From contig CADADE010000013.1 of assembly GCA_902786615.1 (NCBI GenBank), positions 1 through 46,773 on the forward strand: 46,773 nt of DNA, read 5' to 3'. Position 1 is the stretch's first letter, and every line of letters begins with the position of its first letter. The stretch comes from Oscillospiraceae bacterium. Its GTDB lineage: Bacteria; Bacillota_A; Clostridia; Oscillospirales; Oscillospiraceae. Under the pieces are notes generated by a model that was given only the letters and a program-made list of their open reading frames with translations, was not told the origin of the DNA and made no database searches. Both the position numbers and the translations under genes were made by a program. This document shows positions 26,186-35,669 of this stretch, piece after piece.

Positions 26186-28456
26186 ATGAGGAAGCTTGCG
26201 ACGGCGGCGCTGGCTTTTTCCGCCGCTGTGTTCCTCGCAAACTATATTCTGCCTTCGGGGTGGCTGATCGTATCTGCGCTATTGTCCGCGATACTCGGGG
26301 CCGCCCTTTTGCCGCTTCACAGGAAATGGCTGCGCCCGACGGTGATCGCGCTGCTGTTTTTCTCCGTCGGCCTGCTGGAATACGCGGCTTATCACCGCCT
26401 GACCGTGGAAAGGGCAGAGCAGTACGCCGGGCAGACGCGGGAAATCATCGGAACAGTTTTGGACTATCCCGAAGATTTCGGCAGCTATTGCCGCCTGCAC
26501 CTTCGCATCAAAACAGACGGACTGCCGCGCTTTGACGCCATCGTGTACGATAATCACAGGGCTTTTCTGGAAGCGGAGCCGGGAAACACCATTTCCTTCA
26601 GCGCTGTGATCCGCACGGCGGACACACTCTACGGCAAGCCCTACGACAATTATCACACCAATGACTATTATTTTAAGCTCAGCGTAAAGGGCGGTGAAGA
26701 GATCCGGGACACCGACTTTAACATCGGGAGTCTGCCTGTGCGGCTTCACAGGCTTCTTTGCGCGAGAGCCGACCGCATCTTCCCGGAGGATACCCGCAGC
26801 TTTCTCAAGGCCCTGATGCTGGGCGACAAACAGGACTTTTATGACGACGACGCCCTCTATGTGACCATGAGCCGCTCCGGCCTCATGCATGTGGTGGCGG
26901 TATCGGGCCTGCACATCTCCTTTCTTGTGGGGCTGCTGACCTTCCTTCTGGGAAACGGAAAGCGCGGGGCGATCATCAGCATTATCCTGATCTGGGTCTT
27001 TGTGCTGGTCACGGGCTCCGGCAATTCCGCCCTGCGCGCGGCCTTTATGCAGACGCTTTTGCTGCTGGCTCCGATCCTGCGCAGAGAGAACGATCCGGTG
27101 ACGTCGCTTTCCACCGTGCTGGCCCTGATTCTGGCGGCCTGCCCCTTTGCGGCAAAGAGCGTCAGCCTGCAGCTGAGCTTTGCCGCCATGGCGGGTATCC
27201 TCTGCTTTGGCGAAAGCATTTACAATCGGCTCCTGAGCCTTCTGCCGGAGCGCTTTCAGCGCGGGCCGCTGGGCTATGTCTTCGGCGTCGCCGCAAGTTC
27301 GTTGAGCGTAATGGTGTTTACGATGCCTCTCACGGCCCTGCATTTTTCCTATGTCCCGCTGTTGGGGCTCGTGAGCAATATCGCCTGCCTCTGGGCTGTG
27401 AGCGTCTGCTTCTGCATGGCGTGGGCGGCGTGCCTCCTTTCTCTGATCCCGCTTCTCGGAACGATACCCTGCTGGCTCTGCGCCCTGCTTGTGCGCTATA
27501 TCCTCTTCTGCGCGGGCAAGGTCGCGGCAATGCCCTATGCGGTCTTGTACATGCAGACAAAGGGAGCTTCGCTGTGGCTCGCGGTCAGCTATGCGCTGGG
27601 CGTCGTCGGGCTTGCTCTTCACAGATTCCGGTATGTGCGCGTCCTGCTTCCGGCGTCGCTCTCGCTTGCGCTGCTCGCGGGGATCCTGCTTCGCAGTGAG
27701 AGGCTTTACCGGGAGACGGATTATGTGAGCGTCCTGAACGTGGGGCAGGGGCAATGCGTCACGGCTTTTGCCGGGGATCAGACCGCGGTGATCGACTGCG
27801 GCAACATCAACACCCTCGACAATGCCGGGAGCGTCGCGGGGGAGTACCTGATCAGCTGCGGGCGGAGACGGATCGAGCTTCTGATTTTGACGCATCTGGA
27901 TACCGACCATGTGGACGGCGCGGTACGCCTGATGGAAATGCTCCCGACAGATACGCTGATCTATCCGGCGGATACTGAAAACGCAAGCGGCCTGCTCGAC
28001 GGGATCCTGGCCTGCGCTGCGCGGCACGGAACGCGGGTGACGGCGCTTTCAGACAGCGCTGCGTTTTCCTGCGGCAGGATAGACGCTCAAATCTACAAGC
28101 TGTCAAACGACGGCAAAGAGAATGAACGCAGCCTGATGGCAAGTCTCAACGTCGGCGGCACGGAGCTGCTTGTAACCGGCGACGCGCCAAAAAAGCTGGA
28201 ACGCAGGCTTCTGCGCGAGGCGGATCTGAGCGGAACGGACATTCTGGTGGTCGGCCATCACGGCGCAAAGAACGCGAGCGCGCCCGAGCTTCTGGAAAAG
28301 CTCGGCGGACGCTTCGCGGTGATCAGCGTCGGCTACAACACATACGGACATCCCGCGCAGGAGACGCTGGACGCGCTGCGGGAAAACGGCTATAAAATTT
28401 TAAGAACGGACGAAAACGGAACGGTGGAACTCAGGCTGGAGAACGATCATGGCTAA
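26186..28456 (+). CDS. comEC: ComEC/Rec2 DNA-uptake channel
   Basis: A 756-residue competence protein that carries single-stranded DNA across the membrane. Two N-terminal helices (~1-50) are followed by a DUF4131/OB-like domain, the ComEC/Rec2 multi-helix competence domain (MSRSGLMHVVAVSGLHISFLVG, SALRAAFMQ), and a C-terminal metallo-beta-lactamase-like domain with LNVGQGQCVTA, the metal motif LTHLDTDHVDGA and VVGHHGAKNAS. All expected parts are present, so it could be functional; other com genes are outside the window. It overlaps holA by eight bases. Confidence 0.95.
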   Translation: MRKLATAALAFSAAVFLANYILPSGWLIVSALLSAILGAALLPLHRKWLRPTVIALLFFSVGLLEYAAYHRLTVERAEQYAGQTREIIGTVLDYPEDFGSYCRLHLRIKTDGLPRFDAIVYDNHRAFLEAEPGNTISFSAVIRTADTLYGKPYDNYHTNDYYFKLSVKGGEEIRDTDFNIGSLPVRLHRLLCARADRIFPEDTRSFLKALMLGDKQDFYDDDALYVTMSRSGLMHVVAVSGLHISFLVGLLTFLLGNGKRGAIISIILIWVFVLVTGSGNSALRAAFMQTLLLLAPILRRENDPVTSLSTVLALILAACPFAAKSVSLQLSFAAMAGILCFGESIYNRLLSLLPERFQRGPLGYVFGVAASSLSVMVFTMPLTALHFSYVPLLGLVSNIACLWAVSVCFCMAWAACLLSLIPLLGTIPCWLCALLVRYILFCAGKVAAMPYAVLYMQTKGASLWLAVSYALGVVGLALHRFRYVRVLLPASLSLALLAGILLRSERLYRETDYVSVLNVGQGQCVTAFAGDQTAVIDCGNINTLDNAGSVAGEYLISCGRRRIELLILTHLDTDHVDGAVRLMEMLPTDTLIYPADTENASGLLDGILACAARHGTRVTALSDSAAFSCGRIDAQIYKLSNDGKENERSLMASLNVGGTELLVTGDAPKKLERRLLREADLSGTDILVVGHHGAKNASAPELLEKLGGRFAVISVGYNTYGHPAQETLDALRENGYKILRTDENGTVELRLENDHG

Positions 28457-29504
28457 AAAACCGGGAAAAAACGAACCGCAATTCAATTACAGCGCCGAGC
28501 TGCGCAGGCTCAAGGAGCAGGGCCCGGAGAAGCTCTATCTGCTCTGGGGGCCGGAGGATTATCTGCGTGAGCAGTATCTGATTCAATTGAAAAAAAGATG
28601 CCTCCCGGAGGGGGAGGACGATTTCAGCTATAAGCGCATGGAAGGGCCGGGCCTGGACGCGCAAAAGCTCCAGCAGGCGGTGGACGCCATGCCCTTTCTG
28701 ACGGAGAGAAGCTTCGTGGAGCTGCGGGATATCGACGTCAACCGCCTGGCCGATCCCGACGCCTGCGTGAAGATCATCTCCGACCTGCCCGACTACTGCA
28801 CGGTAGCCTTCGTGCTGAAAGCGGACTATGAAATGGACGGAAGGCTCCGCTTTGTCAAAGCGCTGCGCGCGGAGGCGCGGGAGCTGAACTTCACTCAGCA
28901 GTCTCAGGGCATGCTGACGGACTGGATCGTTCGCCGCTTCGCGGCGGCAGGGAAGGGAGTCGAGCTTGCGGCGGTTCAGCGCCTGATTTTCATCAGCGGC
29001 GATCTCATGAGCAGACTGATTCCCGAAATTGAAAAAATCGCGGGCTACGCCAAGGGGGAGAAGGTGACTCCGGCGGATGTGGAGGCGGTTGCCAACCATA
29101 TCCCGGAGGCGGTTGTCTTTGACATGACGGAATATATCGCCGCCAGAAAAAACAATTCCGCCATCGCGATCCTTGCGGAGCTGATGGCGGATAAGAACAA
29201 CGAGCCCATTATGGTGATTGCCGTACTCGGGAAGCAGATGCGGCAGCTCTACGCGGCGCGCCTCGCGCTTGACAGGAACCTCGGAACGAAATATGTTATG
29301 GAGGTCTGTTCCATTAAATATGACTACATCGCCTCCAAACTGATGAGCGCGGCCAGGGGATATACGCTGTCCCAGCTCAGGCGGGCGGTGGAGCTTTGCA
29401 CAGAGACGGAGTACCGCATGAAAAGCAGCGGAGCCGACGCGCGCGAGCTTCTCAAGGAGGCTGTGCTGCGCATTGCGGCGGGGGAGGACCATGCACCGGA
29501 TTAA
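28449..29504 (+). CDS. holA: DNA polymerase III delta subunit
   Basis: A 351-residue clamp-loader subunit that opens the beta sliding clamp. Family features include LYLLWGPEDYLREQYLIQLK near the N-terminus, FLTERSFVELRDID, the helical linker VVFDMTEYIAARKNNSAIAIL, and MVIAVLGKQMRQLYAARLAL at the C-terminal domain. The comEC-holA order is conserved in Firmicutes. The start codon overlaps the comEC stop and the 3' end overlaps rnmV by 14 bases, so translation is coupled across all three. Confidence 0.94.
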   Translation: MAKKPGKNEPQFNYSAELRRLKEQGPEKLYLLWGPEDYLREQYLIQLKKRCLPEGEDDFSYKRMEGPGLDAQKLQQAVDAMPFLTERSFVELRDIDVNRLADPDACVKIISDLPDYCTVAFVLKADYEMDGRLRFVKALRAEARELNFTQQSQGMLTDWIVRRFAAAGKGVELAAVQRLIFISGDLMSRLIPEIEKIAGYAKGEKVTPADVEAVANHIPEAVVFDMTEYIAARKNNSAIAILAELMADKNNEPIMVIAVLGKQMRQLYAARLALDRNLGTKYVMEVCSIKYDYIASKLMSAARGYTLSQLRRAVELCTETEYRMKSSGADARELLKEAVLRIAAGEDHAPD

Positions 29505-30072
29505 AGAAGTCATCGTCGTTGAAGGGCGCTATGACAAAAATACGCTCAGCCAGGTCGTGGACGCCGTGATCCTGGAGACCTCAGGCTTCGGCATCTTCAA
29601 CGACAGGGAAAAGCGCCGCCTCCTGCAGACCCTGGCGGAGTCAAGGGGCCTCATTGTGCTCACCGACTCCGACGGCGCGGGCTTTATGATCCGAAATCAT
29701 ATCCGCGGCGCGGTCGATCCGAAGCTTGTCAAACACGGCTATATCCCGGACGTCAGGGGCAAGGAAAAGCGGAAAGCCGCCCCATCCAAAGAGGGCAAGC
29801 TCGGCGTGGAGGGGATGCGGCCCGAAATCCTGATGGAGGCGTTGCGCCGCGCCGGTGCGACCTTTGATGATACTCCGGCCGACGTCCGCCACGCCGGAAT
29901 CAGTAAGGCTGATCTCTATGCCCGGGGACTCAGCGGAAGAGAGGGGAGCGCAGAGCGGCGCAAGGCGCTGCAGCGCAGACTTCATCTGCCGGAGCGCCTG
30001 AGCAGCGACGCGCTGCTCGATGTGCTCAATGCCCTCATGGACCGGGAAGAGTTTTACCGCCTCGAGGTTTGA
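29491..30072 (+). CDS. rnmV: Ribonuclease M5
   Basis: A 193-residue Toprim nuclease that matures 5S rRNA in Firmicutes. The Toprim motifs are VVEGRYDKNTL (Glu and Asp) and LTDSDGAGFMIRN (DxD). The C-terminal domain (ISKADLYARGLSGREGSAERR, then LHLPERLSSDALLDVLN) matches RNase M5. I chose the ATG at 29491, which begins MHRIKEVIVVEGRYD; an upstream reading adds six residues. The usual partner ksgA is absent here; instead the gene follows holA, so the neighbourhood is rearranged relative to Bacillus. Confidence 0.93.
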   Translation: MHRIKEVIVVEGRYDKNTLSQVVDAVILETSGFGIFNDREKRRLLQTLAESRGLIVLTDSDGAGFMIRNHIRGAVDPKLVKHGYIPDVRGKEKRKAAPSKEGKLGVEGMRPEILMEALRRAGATFDDTPADVRHAGISKADLYARGLSGREGSAERRKALQRRLHLPERLSSDALLDVLNALMDREEFYRLEV

Positions 30073-30311
30073 ACGTCCTCAATACACACCGAGAAGATCG
30101 CCCCGATCAGAAGCAGGGCCTGCCCGATCTCATAGAGACTCATGGCGGTCATGTACTGGGTATAGCCCTCCGCCATGCTCCCGTCCCAGCAAAGAAGGAG
30201 CAGAAAGGCTCCCACCAGCACCGCGGCGGTGAGCTTTACGGAGCACATGAATATGTACCAGGCATCCGGGCACATGTCCAGCATGCGCAAAACGGTCTTT
30301 TTCAGCTTCAC
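30054..30311 (-). CDS. Small two-helix membrane protein, unknown function
   Basis: An 85-residue protein starting at GTG 30311 (VKLKKTVLRMLDMCPDAW). A good GAGGTGA Shine-Dalgarno and a near-consensus promoter lie upstream. Two hydrophobic stretches are visible, about residues 21-41 (FMCSVKLTAAVLVGAFLLLL) and 58-78 (LYEIGQALLLIGAIFSV). The N-terminal LK(K)TVLRMLD.CPDAW pattern is distinctive but I cannot place it in a family. Its last 19 bases overlap the 3' end of rnmV on the opposite strand, with no terminator between. Confidence 0.7.
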   Translation of the reverse strand: MKLKKTVLRMLDMCPDAWYIFMCSVKLTAAVLVGAFLLLLCWDGSMAEGYTQYMTAMSLYEIGQALLLIGAIFSVCIEDVQTSRR

Positions 30312-30329
30312 AGAAATCACCTCGCTCTG

Positions 30330-30358
30330 ATTATACGGGGGCCGATCCCGCTTCTCAA
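30330..30358 (-). promoter_or_regulatory. Promoter of the small membrane protein gene
   Basis: Minus strand: -35 TTGAGA (30353-30358), 17-base spacer, perfect -10 TATAAT (30330-30335). It is 19 bases from the GTG start. Confidence 0.8.
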
Positions 30359-30441
30359 GGCAAAATGTTTTCCAGGAAAGGCGCTGACTGTAAAAACGGA
30401 GAGAACACAGATAAAATTTTATCGAAATTGTGAATTTAACC

Positions 30442-30470
30442 TTGTACTGAAATAAAGAGTGTGGTATATT
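30442..30470 (+). promoter_or_regulatory. Promoter of the DUF3798 ABC importer operon
   Basis: -35 TTGTAC (30442-30447), 17-base spacer, -10 TATATT (30465-30470). It is divergent from the promoter at 30330-30358. The ~115-base leader that follows includes a CGGGAA...TTCCCG hairpin. Confidence 0.75.
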
Positions 30471-30593
30471 AAATGGTGTTTTCGGGAAATACATGTGTTC
30501 CCGGAGATAAATGGAGGATGAGACGTTTGCTTTGCGTCAGCTCTGTCGTATGCAAAAGCCGCGCCTTTTCCGAAAAATCATAAGGAGGAAAAC

Positions 30594-31787
30594 ATGAAAA
30601 AGACACTTGCCCTTCTGCTCGCACTGACCACGGTGTTCGCACTGTTCGCCTCTCAGACCGCTTTCGCGGACGGTGAGGACGTTCACATCGGCATCATCAC
30701 CGGCTCCGTCTCCCAGTCTGAGGATGACCGCCGCGGCGCTGAGGCTTTCCAGGCCAAGTATGGCGAGGATATGGTCAAGCTGGCCATCTACCCCGACAAC
30801 TTCACCGAAGAGCTTGAGACCACCATCCAGACCATCGTCAACATGTCCGATGATCCCCAGATGAAGGCCATCATCGTCAACCAGGCTGTCCCCGGCACCA
30901 CCGAGGCTTTCCGCCAGATCAAAGAGCGTCGCCCTGACATCATCTGCATTGCCGGTGAGTCTCATGAGGACCTGCCCGAGATCAGCTCCGCCGCTGACCT
31001 TGTCGTCAACAACGACTTTGTCGCCCGCGGCTACCTGATGATCCGCACTGCCCATGAGATGGGCTGCGACACCTTTGTGCACATCTCCTTCCCGCGCCAC
31101 ATGTCTTACGAGACCATGAGCCGCCGCGTGGCCATCATGAAGGCCGCCTGTGAGGAATTCGGCATGAAGTTCGTCCTCGAGACCGCTCCCGACCCCACCA
31201 CGGACGTCGGTGTTGCCGGTGCTCAGGCTTACATCCTTGAGCATGTCCCCCAGTGGGTCGAGCAGTACGGTGAGCATGCCGCTTACTTCTGCACCAACGA
31301 CGCCCACACCGAGCCTCTGCTCAAGCAGCTGCTCGAGTACGGCGGATGCTTCGTCGAGGCTGACCTGCCCTCTCCCACCATGGGCTATCCCGGCGCTCTG
31401 GGCATTGACCTGACCGCTGAGGCCGGCGACTATGCCAAGATCCTTGCCAAGGTTGAGTCCTCCATCGTTGAGAAGGGCGGCGCAGGCCGCTTCGGCACCT
31501 GGGCCTACTCCTACGGCTACACCGTGTCCGCAGGTCTTGCTCAGCACGCTCTGAACGTCATCAACGGCGATAGCGAGCTGCTTGAGATCGACGACATCTC
31601 CAAGGCTTATGCCGAGTTCTCCCCCGGCGCTGAGTGGAACGGCTCCAACTACACCAATGCGGAGACCGGCGTGAAGTCCGAGAATACCTTCCTGATTTAC
31701 CAGGATACCTACATCATGGGCAATCCCGGCCACTACATGGGTTCCACCTCTGTTGAGGTTCCCGAGAAGTACTTCACCATCAAGTAA
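30594..31787 (+). CDS. DUF3798 family exported binding protein
   Basis: A 397-residue periplasmic-binding-type protein of family DUF3798, which is built like the sugar/BMP binding proteins (type I). The start follows AAGGAGG and gives a signal peptide ending near TAFA (residues ~20-24); there is no cysteine in the first 100 residues, so it cannot be a classical lipoprotein. The mature start VHIGIITGSVSQSEDDRRGAEAF and ICIAGESHED, HISFPRHMSYETMSRR are characteristic. Codon use is very uniform (GCT, CTG, ATC, GAG), suggesting strong expression. It is the first gene of the importer operon; the ligand of this family is not known to me. Confidence 0.85.
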   Translation: MKKTLALLLALTTVFALFASQTAFADGEDVHIGIITGSVSQSEDDRRGAEAFQAKYGEDMVKLAIYPDNFTEELETTIQTIVNMSDDPQMKAIIVNQAVPGTTEAFRQIKERRPDIICIAGESHEDLPEISSAADLVVNNDFVARGYLMIRTAHEMGCDTFVHISFPRHMSYETMSRRVAIMKAACEEFGMKFVLETAPDPTTDVGVAGAQAYILEHVPQWVEQYGEHAAYFCTNDAHTEPLLKQLLEYGGCFVEADLPSPTMGYPGALGIDLTAEAGDYAKILAKVESSIVEKGGAGRFGTWAYSYGYTVSAGLAQHALNVINGDSELLEIDDISKAYAEFSPGAEWNGSNYTNAETGVKSENTFLIYQDTYIMGNPGHYMGSTSVEVPEKYFTIK

Positions 31788-31818
31788 TCTCCCAAGGCTC
31801 CGAAACAGCAAAAACAAA

Positions 31819-31847
31819 AGGGGGAGGGGGCTCGGCTCCCTCTCCCT
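31819..31847 (+). terminator. Attenuator-like hairpin after the binding-protein gene
   Basis: A 13-base stem with two G-U pairs (AGGGGGAGGGGGC with GCTCCCTCTCCCT) and a three-base loop, no long T run. Such hairpins commonly raise binding-protein levels over the downstream transporter genes by partial termination or mRNA protection. Confidence 0.6.
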
Positions 31848-31874
31848 GTTCAATTGATTAGGTGGTAAACAGAT

Positions 31875-33464
31875 ATGGCAAATACGAACGCTCCGCTGCT
31901 TGAAATGCGGAATATTAAAAAAGACTTCTTCGGAAACCAGGTACTGTCGGACATCAACATCACCCTGGCGGAGGGAGAGGTTTTAGGGCTTTGCGGCGAA
32001 AACGGCGCAGGCAAGAGCACTCTCATGAAAATCCTCTTCGGTATGGACGTGATCCGGGAAACCGGCGGCTATGAGGGGGATATCCTCATTAACGGCAAAA
32101 AGGTGCAGTTCAGCACGCCCTTTGACGCGCTGGCTGCCGGCATCGGCATGGTGCATCAGGAGTTCTCCCTGATCCCGGGCTTTACCGCCACGGAGAATAT
32201 TCTCCTGAACCGCGAACCGAAAAAGAAAAACATCATCTCCGAGGTATTCGGGGACAGGCTCGATACCCTCAATTATAATGAAATGACCGGTCGTGCTGAG
32301 GCCGCCATCGACAAAATGGGCTTTCACATCGACAAGGACATGGTCATCAGCGAAATGCCCGTCGGACACAAGCAGTTCACGGAGATCGCGCGTGAGCTCA
32401 GCAAGGATCAGCTCAAGATCCTGATCCTGGACGAGCCGACCGCGGTGCTCACCGAGAAGGAGGCGGAAGCGCTGCTGGCTTCCATCCGCTCCATGTCGGA
32501 AAAGGGCATCGCCGTTATCTTTATCACGCACAGACTGCACGAGATCCTTGCCGTATGCGACAAGGTCGTGGTCATGCGCGACGGTTTTGTCGTCTCGGAC
32601 GTTCCGGCGGCAAAAACCACTGTAAATGAGATTTCAAGCTGGATGGTCGGCAGAACGGTTGAGACTGCCGCCAAATCCGATATACGCGATATGTCAGACG
32701 CGAAAACCATCATGTCCATCAAGAGACTCTGGGTGGACATGCCGGGCGAGATCGTACGCGACGTGAATCTCGATATCAAGGAAGGAGAAATCCTCGGCAT
32801 CGGCGGCCTTGCCGGACAGGGCAAGCTGGGCATTCCCAACGGTATTATGGGCCTCTATGAGGCCGGCGGCACCGTGGAGTTCGACGGGGCAAAGATCCCC
32901 CTCAACAGCCCCCGCAAGTGCCTGGACGCCTCTCTCGCCTTCGTGTCGGAGGACCGGCGCGGCGTGGGCCTGCTGCTGGACGAGACGCTCGAATGGAACG
33001 TCGCGTTCCCGGCCATGCAGGTTCAGAACAAGTTCCTGAAAAACTATATGGGCGGTCTTGTCAAATGGCGCGACGAGAAGGCCATCCGCGAGGTGACCGA
33101 GCGCTATATCGACGAGCTTGCCATTAAATGCACCGGCTCCAAGCAGAAGGCGAAGGAGCTGTCCGGCGGCAACCAGCAGAAGGTCTGCCTTGCGAAGGCC
33201 TTCGCGCTCGAGCCGAAATTTCTCTTTGTCTCCGAGCCGACCCGCGGCATCGACGTTGGCGCCAAGGCGCTGGTACTGGAGGCGCTGCGGAAATTCAACC
33301 GGGAAAGCGGCGTCACCGTGGTCATGATCTCTTCGGAGCTGGAGGAGCTGCGCTCCATCTGTGACCGGATCGCGATCATCTCCGGCGGCAAGGTAGCCGG
33401 TATTCTTCCCGCGTCCAAGCCGTCGGAAGACTTCGGCATGCTGATGGTCAGCATGGTAAAGTGA
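31875..33464 (+). CDS. ABC transporter ATPase, two-domain ribose/BMP (MglA/NupO) class
   Basis: A 529-residue fused ATPase with two nucleotide-binding domains. Domain 1 has a normal Walker A (GLCGENGAGKSTLMK) and Walker B (ILILDEPTAVLT) but a degenerate signature (MPVGHKQ). Domain 2 has a degenerate Walker A (GLAGQGKLGIPN, with Leu where Ser/Thr is expected) but an intact signature (LSGGNQQKV). This predicts one working ATP site made of domain-1 Walker A and domain-2 signature, as is usual for this class. AGGTGG precedes the ATG. It should partner with the two permeases that follow. Confidence 0.93.
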   Translation: MANTNAPLLEMRNIKKDFFGNQVLSDINITLAEGEVLGLCGENGAGKSTLMKILFGMDVIRETGGYEGDILINGKKVQFSTPFDALAAGIGMVHQEFSLIPGFTATENILLNREPKKKNIISEVFGDRLDTLNYNEMTGRAEAAIDKMGFHIDKDMVISEMPVGHKQFTEIARELSKDQLKILILDEPTAVLTEKEAEALLASIRSMSEKGIAVIFITHRLHEILAVCDKVVVMRDGFVVSDVPAAKTTVNEISSWMVGRTVETAAKSDIRDMSDAKTIMSIKRLWVDMPGEIVRDVNLDIKEGEILGIGGLAGQGKLGIPNGIMGLYEAGGTVEFDGAKIPLNSPRKCLDASLAFVSEDRRGVGLLLDETLEWNVAFPAMQVQNKFLKNYMGGLVKWRDEKAIREVTERYIDELAIKCTGSKQKAKELSGGNQQKVCLAKAFALEPKFLFVSEPTRGIDVGAKALVLEALRKFNRESGVTVVMISSELEELRSICDRIAIISGGKVAGILPASKPSEDFGMLMVSMVK

Positions 33465-33474
33465 GGAGGGCAGC

Positions 33475-34551
33475 ATGAACGAAACATTAGACAGAACCAA
33501 TCTGACGCTGGGCGACCGCCTGCACATTTTTGTGAAGAATTTCGGCCTGCCCCGCCTGATCATCGCGGCGTTCCTCCTGATGCTGTACATCGCCGCCCCC
33601 ATTGTCGGCGCGGGCTTCTGGATGCAGATCAGCAACACCATCAACCGTTTCAGCTGGAACGCCGTCATGGTACTTGCCATGGTCCCGATGATCCACTCCG
33701 GCTGCGGCCTGAACTTCGGTCTGCCCCTCGGCATCATCTCCGGCCTTCTCGGCGCGACCCTTTCCATCGAGCTCGGCTTTACCGGCCCCATGAGCTTTGT
33801 CATGGCCATCCTGATCGCGACGCCCTTCGCCCTCGTCCTCGGCGCGCTCTACGGCTGGCTTCTCAACAAGATCAAGGGCGGCGAGATGATGATCGCCACC
33901 TATGTCGGCTTCTCGTCCGTGTCCTTCATGTGCATGATGTGGCTGCTGCTGCCGTATCACAGCCCGACCATGGTCTGGGGCTTCTCCGGCAAGGGCCTGA
34001 GAACCACGATTTCCCTTGAGGGCTTTTATGACAAGGTGCTGGCAAACTTCCTGCAGATCAACATCGGCAATCTCTCCATTCCGACGGGCACGCTCCTGTT
34101 CTTTGCGCTGCTGGCCTTCGGCATGTGGGCCTTCCTGCACACCAAGACCGGCACGGCCATGACCGCCGTGGGCTCCAACCCCACCTTCGCCAAGGCCGCC
34201 GGCGTCAACGTCGACAAGATGCGTATGCTCTCCGTTATCCTCTCCACCTGGCTTGCCGCCATCGGAATCCTGGTGTATGAGCAGGGCTTCGGCTTTATCC
34301 AGCTTTACATGGCGCCCTTCTATATGGCGCTGCCCGCCGTGTCCGCCATCCTGATCGGCGGCGCGAGCGTCAACAAGGCGTCGATTGCCAACGTCATCAT
34401 CGGCACCTTCCTCTTCCAGGGCATCGTCACCATGACGCCCACCGTGATGAACAACATGATCCACATGGATATGAGCGAGGTTATCCGTGTCGTGGCTTCC
34501 CAGGGCATGATCCTCTATGCACTGACAAGAAAAACGGAGGCGACAAAATGA
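33475..34551 (+). CDS. ABC transporter permease 1 (BPD_transp_2 class)
   Basis: A 358-residue membrane permease of the branched-chain/ribose/nucleoside class, with about nine or ten helices. The conserved C-terminal loop GGASVNKASIANVIIGTFLFQGI is the class hallmark that contacts the ATPase, and TAVGSNPTFAKAAGVNVDKMR precedes it. It starts ten bases after the ATPase gene with a GAGGAGG site and overlaps permease 2 by four bases. The two permeases are homologous and probably form a heterodimer. Confidence 0.92.
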   Translation: MNETLDRTNLTLGDRLHIFVKNFGLPRLIIAAFLLMLYIAAPIVGAGFWMQISNTINRFSWNAVMVLAMVPMIHSGCGLNFGLPLGIISGLLGATLSIELGFTGPMSFVMAILIATPFALVLGALYGWLLNKIKGGEMMIATYVGFSSVSFMCMMWLLLPYHSPTMVWGFSGKGLRTTISLEGFYDKVLANFLQINIGNLSIPTGTLLFFALLAFGMWAFLHTKTGTAMTAVGSNPTFAKAAGVNVDKMRMLSVILSTWLAAIGILVYEQGFGFIQLYMAPFYMALPAVSAILIGGASVNKASIANVIIGTFLFQGIVTMTPTVMNNMIHMDMSEVIRVVASQGMILYALTRKTEATK

Positions 34552-35669
34552 ATAACAAGAGTACTGCAAGCAAAATTTTGTCCTTCGTCCGCGACAACTC
34601 CGTGCCGCTCATGTTTGTGCTGATCTGCGCGGTCTGCATCCCCATCTCCGGCTTCTCCTGGGGCTATCTCATCAATGAGATTGTCACCCGTATGGGCCGC
34701 AACATCTTCCTGATCCTTGCTCTGCTGATCCCCATCATGTCCGGTATGGGTCTGAACTTCGGCATGACTCTCGGCGCAATGGCAGGAGAGATCGCCCTGA
34801 TCCTGGTCTCCGACTGGCAGATCTGGGGTATTCCCGGCGTGGTGCTGGCCATGATCATCTCCATCCCCATCTCTGTGCTGCTCGGCGCTTTCTGTGGCAA
34901 GATCCTCAACATGGCGAAAGGCCGTGAGATGATTACAAGCTACATCATCAGCTTCTTCATGAACGGTATCTATCAGCTGATCGTGTTGTACATGATGGGC
35001 TCCATCATTCCCATCAAGCATTTCTCCGTCAAGCTGCCCCGCGGCTACGGCATCCGCAACACCGTGTCCCTGCTGAACATGCGCCAGTGCCTGGATAATC
35101 TCCTGGCCGTGCGTGTCGGCGGGGTGAAGGTCCCGGTTCTGACCTTCCTGATCATCGGAGTGCTGTGCCTGTTCATCGTGTGGTTCCGCAAGACCAAGCT
35201 CGGACAGGATATGCGCGCTGTCGGCCAGGATATGAATGTGGCTCGTGACGCCGGCATCAATGTGGAGCGCACCCGCATCATCTCCATCGTCATGTCCACG
35301 GTGCTGGCCGGCTTCGGCATGGTCATCTACCTGCAGAACATGGGCAATATCGCAACCTACAGCTCCCACTCGCAGATCGGCATGTTCTGCATCGCGGCGC
35401 TGCTGGTCGGCGGCGCGAGCGTGGACAAAGCCTCCATCGGCAATGTCTTCCTCGGCGTGGTGCTGTTCCACACCATGTTCATCGTAGCGCCCAAGGCAGG
35501 CGCGGAGATCACGGGCGACTCCATGATCGGCGAATACTTCCGCGTGTTCGTCTCCTATGCCGTTATCACCGTCGCGCTTATTATGTACGAGACCAAGAAA
35601 CGCAAGCACAAGAGCCAGACTGCCCAGCAGCTCCAGCTCGCGCAGGAGGAGGCCGGAAAGCATGAATAA
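34548..35669 (+). CDS. ABC transporter permease 2 (BPD_transp_2 class)
   Basis: A 373-residue permease similar to its upstream partner: RAVGQDMNVARDAGINVERTR followed by GGASVDKASIGNVFLGVVLFHTM. The charged tail (ETKKRKHKSQTAQQLQLAQEE) is cytoplasmic. It overlaps permease 1 by ATGA and the next gene by eight bases. Together with the ATPase and the DUF3798 protein it completes a four-part importer. Confidence 0.92.
   Translation: MNNKSTASKILSFVRDNSVPLMFVLICAVCIPISGFSWGYLINEIVTRMGRNIFLILALLIPIMSGMGLNFGMTLGAMAGEIALILVSDWQIWGIPGVVLAMIISIPISVLLGAFCGKILNMAKGREMITSYIISFFMNGIYQLIVLYMMGSIIPIKHFSVKLPRGYGIRNTVSLLNMRQCLDNLLAVRVGGVKVPVLTFLIIGVLCLFIVWFRKTKLGQDMRAVGQDMNVARDAGINVERTRIISIVMSTVLAGFGMVIYLQNMGNIATYSSHSQIGMFCIAALLVGGASVDKASIGNVFLGVVLFHTMFIVAPKAGAEITGDSMIGEYFRVFVSYAVITVALIMYETKKRKHKSQTAQQLQLAQEEAGKHE

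Noticed and set aside
29473..30072. Longer rnmV start at 29473
   Set aside because: Adds six residues (MRRGRT) absent from the family; the ATG at 29491 begins directly with the conserved Toprim strand.
30054..30494. 146-codon version of the small membrane protein
   Set aside because: The extension covers the promoter region, and the GTG at 30311 has a proper Shine-Dalgarno and promoter spacing.
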